Assembly (NCBI RefSeq): GCF_000022065.1 | Contig: NC_011898.1 | Location: 2,348,501 to 2,412,500, forward strand | Length of the DNA stretch: 64,000 nt | Reading direction: 5' to 3' | Origin: Ruminiclostridium cellulolyticum H10 | GTDB taxonomy: Bacteria; Bacillota; Clostridia; Acetivibrionales; DSM-1351 | Shown here: piece after piece, positions 46,146 through 54,258 of the stretch | Position numbering within the stretch: the first letter of the stretch is position 1 | Layout of the letters: each line of letters opens with the position of its first letter | Notes under the pieces: model-generated | Seen by the model: only the letters and a program-made list of their open reading frames with translations | Told to the model about the DNA's origin: nothing | Databases searched by the model: none | Translations under genes and position numbers: made by a program

Positions 46146-46415
46146 TTACTTTATAAACTGATTAATGTTTATAAGTATATTCTGTGTATATTCTATCAAG
46201 ACTCTCAACATCCATGAACCGAAAACAGCTATAGCAGCAACAACCGATAATATTTTCGGAACAAAAGTCAAGGTCTGCTCCTGAATCTGGGTAGTTGCCT
46301 GAAAAATACTGATTACCAAACCGACAATCATACTGATTAACAAAATAGGTGCGGATACATACAATATTACTTTTAAAGCATCTTGTGCAATATTTATAAT
46401 GCCGCTCTCGTCCAT
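46146..46415 (-). CDS. fliQ: Flagellar export protein FliQ
   Basis: 89 residues with two membrane hairpin segments and the family pattern AQDALKVILYVSAPILLISM, GLVISIFQATTQIQEQTLTF, VPKILSVV. The start lies about 17 bases after the fliR neighbour on the opposite gene side, and a CCCGG/CCGGG hairpin separates it from fliP. Confidence 0.94.
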   Translation of the reverse strand: MDESGIINIAQDALKVILYVSAPILLISMIVGLVISIFQATTQIQEQTLTFVPKILSVVAAIAVFGSWMLRVLIEYTQNILININQFIK

Positions 46416-46488
46416 AAAGAATCCACCCCCGTTTAAGCTAATTTAAAACTATCGCTTCATATATAAACCAACTTTGTCCCCCGGCTCG

Positions 46489-47289
46489 TCACCGGGCAAA
46501 ACTAGTAATAATCGATTGAGTAAGCATAGACCATCCATCCACCAATACAAAAAGTAATATCTTAAAAGGCAGTGAAATCATTATTGGCGGGAGCATCATC
46601 ATACCCATAGACATCAATGCACTGGATACCACCATATCTATTATTAAAAACGGTAGAAAAATTAAAAATCCAAATTTAAACGCAATGGTAAGTTCACTTA
46701 TTAAAAAAGCAGGAGCGACAATAGTAAGTGATAGCTTTGAAGCATCCTGAACCCTTATAGGGTCCTTCTGACCTCCAAGAGTCATAAATAACTCCAGATC
46801 CTTTTCCCTATTGTTACTAAAAATCTGCTTTACCATCCAGGTTTTAATGGTTTGGGAACTTTTGTCTATGGCCTGCTGCTGTGTAATCTTACCGTCACTG
46901 TAGGGCTGAAATGCATTTTCATTGATATCAGACAGTACAGGACTCATAACAAACAGAGTGATAAATAAAGCTAACCCTATTAATACCTGATTTGGGGGCA
47001 TCTGCTGTGTCCCAAGAGCATTTCTTAAAAAGGACAAAATAATTATTATTCTGGTAAAACCTGTCATCATTATAAGTATTGAGGGTGCAATTGCCAGAAC
47101 CGTCAATGCAATTAAAAGCTGTATACTTGAAGAGACCTCTTTAGGGTCACTGGATGCTCCTATATTAATGCCATCTCTAGTAACAGATACTGTAGGTTCC
47201 GCCAGAGCCTGTCCGCCCATTAAGCAGAAAATAACAGTCAAAATTGCAGTAAACATTATTAACCGTTTAAATTTTCTCTTTTTATTCAT
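46489..47289 (-). CDS. fliP: Flagellar export protein FliP
   Basis: 266 residues: an N-terminal signal-like segment (8-30), then four membrane segments with FliP blocks MMTGFTRIIIILSFLRNALG, PPNQVLIGLALFITLFVMSP and FLPFLIIDMVVSSALMSMGM. Overlaps fliO by 8 bases. Confidence 0.95.
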   Translation of the reverse strand: MNKKRKFKRLIMFTAILTVIFCLMGGQALAEPTVSVTRDGINIGASSDPKEVSSSIQLLIALTVLAIAPSILIMMTGFTRIIIILSFLRNALGTQQMPPNQVLIGLALFITLFVMSPVLSDINENAFQPYSDGKITQQQAIDKSSQTIKTWMVKQIFSNNREKDLELFMTLGGQKDPIRVQDASKLSLTIVAPAFLISELTIAFKFGFLIFLPFLIIDMVVSSALMSMGMMMLPPIMISLPFKILLFVLVDGWSMLTQSIITSFAR

Positions 47290-47752
47290 TTTCGCTCCGA
47301 TGATTATTCATACTATTAGCCAGGTTTTTTAGTTTTTCAAGATTGCTCCTGAATACTACATTATTCTCACCAGCGTTTTCAGTTTGTGAGGGTTCTGGAA
47401 CTTTCTCTTTTGTCTTTGAACCAAAACTTAACCCGTTAGTATATTTTTTGAGTACTGATGTAAAATCAACAACCTCTGAAATTGGATTCTTTATATCTTG
47501 CTCCTGATAATCATTGATATTTACCTTTGTTAAAAATTCAACATTTTTATTCGAAGCAGCTACGATAAAAAAATCTTTATCCACTTTAATAAGATGAATC
47601 CTGTTATTTGTGCCAAGGCTAAGCGTTTCAATAATCTGCATATAATTTCCTTTAAGCATTTTCTTAGACTTGTAGGCCAGATACCTTGTAGTCAGAAGCA
47701 ATAGAGCCATAACCACTATAAAAGCCAGTATAACAGTAATTTCCTTCATCAT
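47282..47752 (-). CDS. fliO: Flagellar biosynthesis protein FliO
   Basis: About 156 residues from the ATG at 47752 (MMKEITVILAF), with GAGGGG 12 bases upstream; the frame is open to 47815. A single N-terminal membrane segment, then MQIIETLSLGTNNRIHLIKV and a small FliO/FliZ domain with a basic tail. Its low similarity fits the family; location just before fliP is decisive. It aids FliP assembly. Confidence 0.85.
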   Translation of the reverse strand: MMKEITVILAFIVVMALLLLTTRYLAYKSKKMLKGNYMQIIETLSLGTNNRIHLIKVDKDFFIVAASNKNVEFLTKVNINDYQEQDIKNPISEVVDFTSVLKKYTNGLSFGSKTKEKVPEPSQTENAGENNVVFRSNLEKLKNLANSMNNHRSENE

Positions 47753-47829
47753 AATAAAAATAAGCCCCTCTGTTTTTGTTATAAAAATACTTAGATACTT
47801 TGCGAGCCTGACCAACCTATCTACTACAA

Positions 47830-47916
47830 AATATCCTGCTGTTAGGCAAAAGTTGTATGAACATTAGAAATGAAATTCTATTAACATACAGCTTTCTCAG
47901 CACTCAGCAGGATATT
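47830..47916 (-). other. Three-helix nested hairpin between cheY and fliO
   Basis: Minus strand: AATATCCTGCTG (47905-47916) pairs with CAGCAGGATATT (47830-47841), 12 bp; inside, AAAGCTGTATG (47885-47895) pairs with CATACAACTTT (47849-47859), 10 of 11; in the centre TAGAA/TTCTA. It is followed by TTTT only, so it is a weak terminator at best; it may be an attenuator or RNA-processing element. Confidence 0.6.
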
Positions 47917-47936
47917 ACAATTTAAAGCCTGTTTAT

Positions 47937-48299
47937 TTAACCAATAACTTTCTTTACTGCTTCAACAACACGGTCTGCTTGGAACGGTTTAACTATAAAA
48001 TCCCTTGCACCTGCTTGAATTGACTCAATAACCATAGCCTGCTGTCCCATAGCTGAGCACATGATAATCTTGGCATCATTATGTATTTTCTTAATCTCTC
48101 TAACTGCTGTCACACCATCCATTTCAGGCATAGTGATATCCATTATTACCAAATCAGGAGTAAGTTCCTTATATTTTTCAATTGCTTTTAACCCATTGTC
48201 AACATCTGCAGCTATTTCATAACCGTTTTTTGATAAAATATCTTTAATCATCATCCTCATAAATGCTGCATCGTCAACAATTAAAATACTCTTCCCCAT
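47937..48299 (-). CDS. cheY: Chemotaxis response regulator CheY
   Basis: 120-residue stand-alone receiver: LIVDDAAFMRMM (acid pocket), phospho-Asp in DLVIMDITMPEMDG (near 54), Thr/Ser near 84 (MCSAMGQQ) and Lys in DFIVKPFQ. It binds FliM and FliY, whose genes are directly upstream in the transcript. Confidence 0.94.
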   Translation of the reverse strand: MGKSILIVDDAAFMRMMIKDILSKNGYEIAADVDNGLKAIEKYKELTPDLVIMDITMPEMDGVTAVREIKKIHNDAKIIMCSAMGQQAMVIESIQAGARDFIVKPFQADRVVEAVKKVIG

Positions 48300-48335
48300 A
48301 GCTTATCTCTCCTTAACAATTTGTTGATTTCATAA

Positions 48336-49544
48336 CTATAATCGTTTTGATGGATGAATTATATCTGTAATCCTTACACCAAAGCTTTCATCAATAACAA
48401 CTACTTCTCCCTTAGCAATAGCTTTACCGTTGACTAATATATCAACCGGCTCACCTGCCAGTTTATCAAGCTCAATTACTGAACCAGACCCAAACTCAAG
48501 TATATCCTTTATTAATTTTTGAGTTCTACCCAGTTCAACTGTTACTTGTAAGGGCAAGTCCATAATAAGGCTTATGTTCTTTTTCTCTGTTACTGAAAGC
48601 CCATCATCAAAAGCCTGAAATTGTGCAGGCTGAACGTTTACAGGAGCTCTTTGTCTTTGCGGTTCCTGATAAACTCCGTCATAACCAAAGTTAGGCATAG
48701 ATTGTTGCATCATCGGCTGTGGAATTTGAGGCTGCATTACTGGCTGTAAAGGTGGCTCAATGTATGAATTCTGATTGTCGAACGATGGAGCCATCTGTGA
48801 TGGAACAGGTGCTTGAGGTGCTTGAGGTGGTTCAACTTTTACGGGATCTTGTTTAGTTTCAGTTGAATTAAGTAAAGACGATACAAGCTCCTTTGCAAAC
48901 TTAATCGGCAGCAATTGCATTATCTCACTATCAATCAAGTTCCCCACAACCATTTTAAATGCAACTTTTACCAATTGCTCATCCTGCTTAAAATCACCAT
49001 AAGGATCACTGCTGTCAAAACTTATAATGTAAGCTTTTGGTGGTGATATGTCAATCCTCTTACAAAAGACTGTTGACATAGATGTAGCTGAAGAGCCGAT
49101 CATTTGGTTCATGGCCTCACTGATTGCACTTAAATGAAGATCCGTCAGATCACCCTCTATTTTTACACCTTCTCCCCCCATCATCAAGTCAGTAATGATC
49201 TTAACATCATCCTGTTTTAAGATTAATAGGTTAGAGCCGATCAATCCATCTGTGTATTCCACTTTTACCGCAACATACTGAGAAGAATAATTTTTTGATA
49301 AATCTTCCCACGTAGAAAGTGTTACATTAGGAGTGGTTATGGTAACCTTCTGGGATAATAAAGTAAATAAAGTAGTTGCAGAAGTACCCATGCTTATATT
49401 TCCGATTTCGCCCAGTGCATCAATTTCCTGTGATGTCAATGTCCCGGTTGTATCACTGCTGCCTGTTGCATCTTCTGGTTCTTCTGAAGAGGAAGTACCA
49501 TTTAATAATGCATCTATCTCTGCTTGTGTAAGCATATCTCCCAT
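48336..49544 (-). CDS. fliY: Flagellar switch phosphatase FliY
   Basis: 402 residues: N-terminal CheY-binding peptide (GDMLTQAEIDALLNG), two CheC-type phosphatase centres (DALGEIGNISMGTSATTLFT; LSAISEAMNQMIGSSATSMS), a Pro/Gln-rich linker (about 230-305) and a C-terminal FliN/SpoA domain (VTVELGRTQKLIKDILEFGS). It replaces FliN in the C ring of Firmicutes and dephosphorylates CheY-P. Confidence 0.94.
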   Translation of the reverse strand: MGDMLTQAEIDALLNGTSSSEEPEDATGSSDTTGTLTSQEIDALGEIGNISMGTSATTLFTLLSQKVTITTPNVTLSTWEDLSKNYSSQYVAVKVEYTDGLIGSNLLILKQDDVKIITDLMMGGEGVKIEGDLTDLHLSAISEAMNQMIGSSATSMSTVFCKRIDISPPKAYIISFDSSDPYGDFKQDEQLVKVAFKMVVGNLIDSEIMQLLPIKFAKELVSSLLNSTETKQDPVKVEPPQAPQAPVPSQMAPSFDNQNSYIEPPLQPVMQPQIPQPMMQQSMPNFGYDGVYQEPQRQRAPVNVQPAQFQAFDDGLSVTEKKNISLIMDLPLQVTVELGRTQKLIKDILEFGSGSVIELDKLAGEPVDILVNGKAIAKGEVVVIDESFGVRITDIIHPSKRL

Positions 49545-50531
49545 TTAATCTTCCTCCCTTCTAAGTACCTCAGTAATTTTAATTGCCACTTTATTCTTTT
49601 TAACACCTGGTTTAGCCTTGAACTTTGGTAAATCGCCAACCAATATTTCAAGGTCGCCATTAACATTTGTATCTAGAGGCAATACATCTCCGCCCTGCAA
49701 ATCAAGAAACTCGCTTATGCTTATAGAAGTTCTGCCCAATACTGCTCTAACAGGAACATATGTATGTCCAATCTTGAACTCAATATCGGATTTATTGTGC
49801 TCTACCTTTTCGTTCTCCACATTGGTAAACCAAAGTTTTGTACTGAGCTTAGGCATTATAGGTTCAACTGTAATATGCGGAATACATATATTAATCAAAC
49901 CCTTTACTTCTCCGACTACAACATTCAAAGTAATTAAAGCAACCATTTCATTAGGATGGATTATCTGTGCAAACTGTGCGTTTGTCTCAATTTTTTCTAG
50001 TCTTGGCTTTATGGCAATTATACTCTCCCAAGGCTCTCTCATTAAATTGAGTATTTGTATGATAATCCTCTCTATAATAGCCAACTCAATTTCTGTAAAT
50101 GAACGCACACGCTCCATTGATGCACCTCTGCCTCCGAGAATCCTATCAATGAGGGCATATGCAATACTGGGATCCATTTCAAATATAACAGAACCATTTA
50201 AAGGTGTAAAATCAACTATGCCAAGAATTACCGGATTTGCCAAAGAATTGCTAAATTCACTATACTGAAGAGCATCTACTGACAAAACATCTACCTGTAC
50301 CAATGATCTTAAATATCCTGATAAAAACGACTGAACCAGTCGAGCATAATTTTCATTGATAAATTGCAATGTTCTTTTATGATCATTTGCAAACTTAGGC
50401 GGCTTTTTAAAGTCATGAATTTTAACTTTCTTTTCGGTTTTCGTTGATTGAATCTGCTGGACATCTATATCTCCGGTTGTTAACGCCTTTAGCAGCTCAT
50501 CAATCTCATTTTGAGAAAGTATATCACCCAC
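49545..50531 (-). CDS. fliM: Flagellar motor switch protein FliM
   Basis: 328 residues from a GTG at 50531 (GGGGGTG 5 bases before). N-terminal CheY-binding peptide GDILSQNEIDELLKAL, a CheC-like middle domain (FMDPSIAYALIDRILGGRG-type) and a C-terminal SpoA domain. Translationally coupled to fliY (adjacent start/stop). Confidence 0.95.
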   Translation of the reverse strand: MGDILSQNEIDELLKALTTGDIDVQQIQSTKTEKKVKIHDFKKPPKFANDHKRTLQFINENYARLVQSFLSGYLRSLVQVDVLSVDALQYSEFSNSLANPVILGIVDFTPLNGSVIFEMDPSIAYALIDRILGGRGASMERVRSFTEIELAIIERIIIQILNLMREPWESIIAIKPRLEKIETNAQFAQIIHPNEMVALITLNVVVGEVKGLINICIPHITVEPIMPKLSTKLWFTNVENEKVEHNKSDIEFKIGHTYVPVRAVLGRTSISISEFLDLQGGDVLPLDTNVNGDLEILVGDLPKFKAKPGVKKNKVAIKITEVLRREED

Positions 50532-50543
50532 AAGCTCACCCCC

Positions 50544-51053
50544 TTATTGATACAACCAGTAATCAAATATTAAATTATAAACAAGAGGACTTGCCTTTTT
50601 TTCATTCTTGGTCAATATTTCATTTATCTCTTTAGTGAGATAATCTGAAGCTTCTTTCTTAGCTTCCAATTGACTTACATCGTCAAGAGTTAATCCTTGG
50701 AAATAAGTTCCTATAGCCTGATTAATTTCTTTTGAATAGAAATCAATTTTTTCGGCTACTGCTTCTTCCTTCATGTCATCCACGGTCTTATAATACTTCA
50801 TACTAGCACTGACAGATATGACCGCTACCTGTTTATTGTCAGTCTTTTTAAGGTTGAAGTTGCGGTTTTCAAATATTGTCTTTATTTCAAGATCATTATC
50901 TGACGGTACCTTATCGGTTACAACAACCACTTCCTGATCTCCCCCGGAACCATTATTTCCGAAAACAAAGAACCCTATTGCAAGGAAAGCAAGTGTAATA
51001 GATAAAAAAGCCACAATCACCAATAAAATAAAATAGCTGCTTTTTCCCTCCAA
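50544..51053 (-). CDS. fliL: Flagellar basal body protein FliL
   Basis: 169 residues from the TTG at 51053, preceded by AAGGAGG 8 bases upstream. One membrane segment (about 7-28), then a FliL periplasmic domain. It supports stator function around the basal body. No motA/motB genes sit upstream, unlike in several other clostridia. Confidence 0.88.
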   Translation of the reverse strand: MEGKSSYFILLVIVAFLSITLAFLAIGFFVFGNNGSGGDQEVVVVTDKVPSDNDLEIKTIFENRNFNLKKTDNKQVAVISVSASMKYYKTVDDMKEEAVAEKIDFYSKEINQAIGTYFQGLTLDDVSQLEAKKEASDYLTKEINEILTKNEKKASPLVYNLIFDYWLYQ

Positions 51054-51152
51054 GTTTATTTCCTCCTTCAAGCTTTTGTATCCAGCAAGTAATTACATAA
51101 GCATATAAAATGTGAATCCATTATTTACTAAAATTACCTTTTTACTTCAAGG

Positions 51153-51350
51153 CTAATTTTCATTAGCATATTTTAAAATACCAGCTTTAAACTGCATTAC
51201 TTTATCAATAACTTCATCAACACTCTCACAAACTACGTATTTTTTACCGCTTGCAAGTGTAATAATCGTATCGGGTTTACTCTCGAAACTCTCTATTAAA
51301 TCACTGTTTAAGACAAAAATTGTCTTATTTAACCTGGTTAATCTTATCAT
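51153..51350 (-). CDS. flbD: FlbD family protein
   Basis: 65 residues from the ATG at 51350 (GGAG ten bases upstream). FlbD core IRLTRLNKTIFVLNSDLIES, ESKPDTIITLASGKKYVV. A small conserved Firmicutes and spirochaete flagellar protein of uncertain function, found here after flgE as usual. Confidence 0.85.
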   Translation of the reverse strand: MIRLTRLNKTIFVLNSDLIESFESKPDTIITLASGKKYVVCESVDEVIDKVMQFKAGILKYANEN

Positions 51351-51422
51351 AATATTTTTACTCCAAAAACACAATAGATAAATCTCAACAAATTTACAAA
51401 ACAGGACCTAAATCGATATTTT

Positions 51423-51462
51423 ACTACTATAGACTAGGCTTTTGGCCTTAGTCTATAGTAGT
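51423..51462 (-). other. 17-bp hairpin between flgE and flbD
   Basis: Arms ACTACTATAGACTAGGC and its complement with one bulged base, loop of about five bases. No T-run follows, so it is more likely an RNA stability or processing element within the operon than a terminator. Confidence 0.55.
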
Positions 51463-51479
51463 TATTATTAACTAAGGAA

Positions 51480-52844
51480 TTACCTCTTTAGGTTTACAAG
51501 CTCCTGAAGCATTTCATCTGATGTTGTTATTATTCTGCTGTTTGCCTGGAAACCTCTCTGTGTAACAATCATATCCGTAAACTCTCTTGAAAGATCTACA
51601 TTTGACATTTCAAGCGTTCCGGGACTCAATGTACCTACTCCCTGCGAACCTGCCGGAACACCTTTAGTAAAGTCACCGGAGTTGGTTGTCGGTATAAACA
51701 GGTTGCCTCCTACCTTTTGCAAACCGGCAGGATTATCGAAGCCCGCCAGTGCTATAAGTCCCAGCGGCTGCTGCTGACCGTTGCTGTAAACACCTGTAAG
51801 CATACCATCTGAACCGATATTAAATGTTACAAGGTTTCCTGTTGTGTATCCGTCAATGTTGGACGGTTTTACGGAATTGTCTCCTGCGTACTGGGTTAGT
51901 TTTTTGAAGTCAAGAGTAATATTAATTTTACCAGTACCACTATTTTGTCCCGGATCAAATTCCATGATTCTTTGTTCCGGAGCATCATTGTCACCTAAAA
52001 CAAGTTTTCCTTTTGAGTTAAAGTTTACTTTACCTGCATCTGTTAATACAGAATTGCCAGCCTTGTCACTAATAGTATATGTCCATTCTGTACCGGGTTC
52101 TGTACCATCTGTTCCATCCGGTAATTTGACAGGTATATCAGTTAAATCGTCAGTTTTTTTGAAATTAACCATCAGTTCATGTGCATTACCCAATGAATCA
52201 TAAATTGTAAACGGCACTGTAAACTGGGGATCTGAATCGTCAGGATCTGCCAATATAGGTAACGCAGAATTCAGGTTTCCCGAAAACTCTGCATAACTTG
52301 TAGCCTTGGCTGCTATGATCTTCTTGTTCCCGTTGGTTACGTCAGAGTAAAGATTAATAGGAGTTATTTCTGCTTCAGTATCAAACTTTACTGTACCATC
52401 ACCTAATGTATCATATTTAGTCCAACCGTATACATTCATACCGTCGCCTGATACCAGATTTCCCAACTTGTCCAGACCAAAGTTTCCTGCTCTTGTGAAT
52501 TTGAAGGTATCAGCAATTGAACCCTTCACTATAAAGAAGCCGTCGCCTGAAATAGACAAATCAGTAGGGTTATCGGTTCTTTGCGGACTTCCGCCGGTCA
52601 TTTGATTGTCGATTGAACCAACTGCAATACCTAAACCAATCTGCATAGGATTTGTTCCTCCTCTAGCAGTTGCAGCATCAGGTGCCCCCGCACCTCTCAA
52701 TGTCTGGTTGAATATTTCCTGGAAGGTTACTCTTCCTGCTTTAAAGCCTAATGTGTTTACATTTGCAACGTTATTACCTATAACGTCCATCTTTGCCTGG
52801 TGTGCCTTTAAACCTGATACACCAGAAAACATAGATCTCATCAT
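51480..52844 (-). CDS. flgE: Flagellar hook protein FlgE
   Basis: 454 residues. Conserved N-terminus MMRSMFSGVSGLKAHQAKMD and C-terminus SREFTDMIVTQRGFQANSRI (coiled-coil rod/hook ends) around a variable Gly/Asp-rich middle that includes FGSYSNGQQQPLGLIALA-like block. The length fits hook rather than rod (FlgG is about 260). Confidence 0.92.
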   Translation of the reverse strand: MMRSMFSGVSGLKAHQAKMDVIGNNVANVNTLGFKAGRVTFQEIFNQTLRGAGAPDAATARGGTNPMQIGLGIAVGSIDNQMTGGSPQRTDNPTDLSISGDGFFIVKGSIADTFKFTRAGNFGLDKLGNLVSGDGMNVYGWTKYDTLGDGTVKFDTEAEITPINLYSDVTNGNKKIIAAKATSYAEFSGNLNSALPILADPDDSDPQFTVPFTIYDSLGNAHELMVNFKKTDDLTDIPVKLPDGTDGTEPGTEWTYTISDKAGNSVLTDAGKVNFNSKGKLVLGDNDAPEQRIMEFDPGQNSGTGKINITLDFKKLTQYAGDNSVKPSNIDGYTTGNLVTFNIGSDGMLTGVYSNGQQQPLGLIALAGFDNPAGLQKVGGNLFIPTTNSGDFTKGVPAGSQGVGTLSPGTLEMSNVDLSREFTDMIVTQRGFQANSRIITTSDEMLQELVNLKR

Positions 52845-52945
52845 AATTTCTTGACCCCCTCATTTAAGGTTATCTTATTGTTCCGTCCGTCGTTCGGGAA
52901 CATTCTTTCAGCCTCCCGTCAGGGTCCAGCCGAATTATACTATTG

Positions 52946-53347
52946 TTATGCAAAAATTGCACCATCGATGTTTGTGAATACGTTTTCTTTTAACTCATTA
53001 TTGTTTACTGCCGTTACAACCGTTTTACTGTTTACATTAATAACAAATGCCATGTCATCAAGTATTACCAGCGAGTCCTTAATCCCTTTCTGCTGAGCTT
53101 TTGAAACTGCATTACTGATCTTGTCCTTTTGAGTCTGGGTAAGATCAATATTTCTAGCTTGCATTCTCATTTCAGCATGCTTCGAAAATTTAACTCCGGA
53201 TCCCTTGTCAATTGCCTGCTGAAGAAAATTCTCAAAGTTAACTCCTGCAGGATTAGTGTTGACATTCCTGTGGTTTCCCGTTTGAACCTTCCCGGTTGTT
53301 ATTGGCGGCTTAATTATCCTGTTTGGATAATTGTTATTGATTACCAT
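52946..53347 (-). CDS. Flagellar operon protein, TIGR02530 family
   Basis: 133 residues; a SGVKFSKHAEMRMQARNIDL pattern followed by a DUF3766-like core (VSKAQQKGIKDSLVILDDMA, FVINVNSKTVVTAVN). It is the usual gene between flgD and flgE in Gram-positive flagellar operons; the function is not established. Confidence 0.85.
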   Translation of the reverse strand: MVINNNYPNRIIKPPITTGKVQTGNHRNVNTNPAGVNFENFLQQAIDKGSGVKFSKHAEMRMQARNIDLTQTQKDKISNAVSKAQQKGIKDSLVILDDMAFVINVNSKTVVTAVNNNELKENVFTNIDGAIFA

Positions 53348-53386
53348 AACTCACCTTCTCTCACTTACCAGCTACCTCTGTTCTTC

Positions 53387-54244
53387 TTATGGCTTTTGTA
53401 TATTTGATACACTGTATACCGATATGTACATGTTATCGAGAACTGCGGTTACTTTTCCTGTGTTTTCATCTATACTAAAGCTATTAAGTGTCGCTGTAAC
53501 AGGTACCTTTGCCCCTGTGCTATCCTTTATGGTTACCTTAACCTGCTTATCGGCTTCAGTTGTTCCCTTTACCTTTTGATCAAGATAGTTCTTCAGGTAA
53601 TTCGGATCAACAGATGTTGAACCTGTTACTTCGGCAATTTCAACATTTACACCGTCCATTACCGCATAATCCTCGTTGGCACCCCTCTGAATCTGCTTAA
53701 CATTTCCTGAGAGATAAATAACATTGCCATTGGATGAATCATATACCGCACCTTTAACTTTATAACCTAACAGATTTGAATAATCTGCCAGATTTGCATA
53801 AGAATTGTAAAGTGCGTCATCAACCTGTGTAATACTGTCTACATCAACGTCCTTGTTATTAACCACAACGAAGGTTTTTCCTTCCTTCATCTTAACGCTT
53901 GTAACTGTACCCTGCACAGAATTTACTTCAAGAGTTTTGTCATCTGTAGTTGTTGCCGTAATAACTTTTCCTATCAGGTTGAATGCCTGAGATTTAGTCA
54001 TTGAGCCGTTCATATTCTGCATTTGTTCCAGCGAGCTGAACTGTGCCATTTGGGCAATAAACTCCTTGTCATCTACAGGTTGTAACGGATCCTGATATCT
54101 TAGCTGTGTCACCAGAAGATTAAGGAAATCATTTTTTCCAAGCTCACCACCTGTTTTTCTGGCAGCAGCTTCCTGCTTACTCTTGGTACTTTCAATTATC
54201 TGGTCAATTGTCAAAGCGTTACTTATTCTGTTTGCTTCAGCCAT
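53387..54244 (-). CDS. flgD: Flagellar hook capping protein FlgD
   Basis: 285 residues: the conserved N-terminal scaffold LGKNDFLNLLVTQLRYQDPL and FIAQMAQFSSLEQMQNMNGS, then a beta-rich C-terminus. Guides hook assembly. Confidence 0.93.
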   Translation of the reverse strand: MAEANRISNALTIDQIIESTKSKQEAAARKTGGELGKNDFLNLLVTQLRYQDPLQPVDDKEFIAQMAQFSSLEQMQNMNGSMTKSQAFNLIGKVITATTTDDKTLEVNSVQGTVTSVKMKEGKTFVVVNNKDVDVDSITQVDDALYNSYANLADYSNLLGYKVKGAVYDSSNGNVIYLSGNVKQIQRGANEDYAVMDGVNVEIAEVTGSTSVDPNYLKNYLDQKVKGTTEADKQVKVTIKDSTGAKVPVTATLNSFSIDENTGKVTAVLDNMYISVYSVSNIQKP

Positions 54245-54258
54245 ATCGCACCTCCTCT

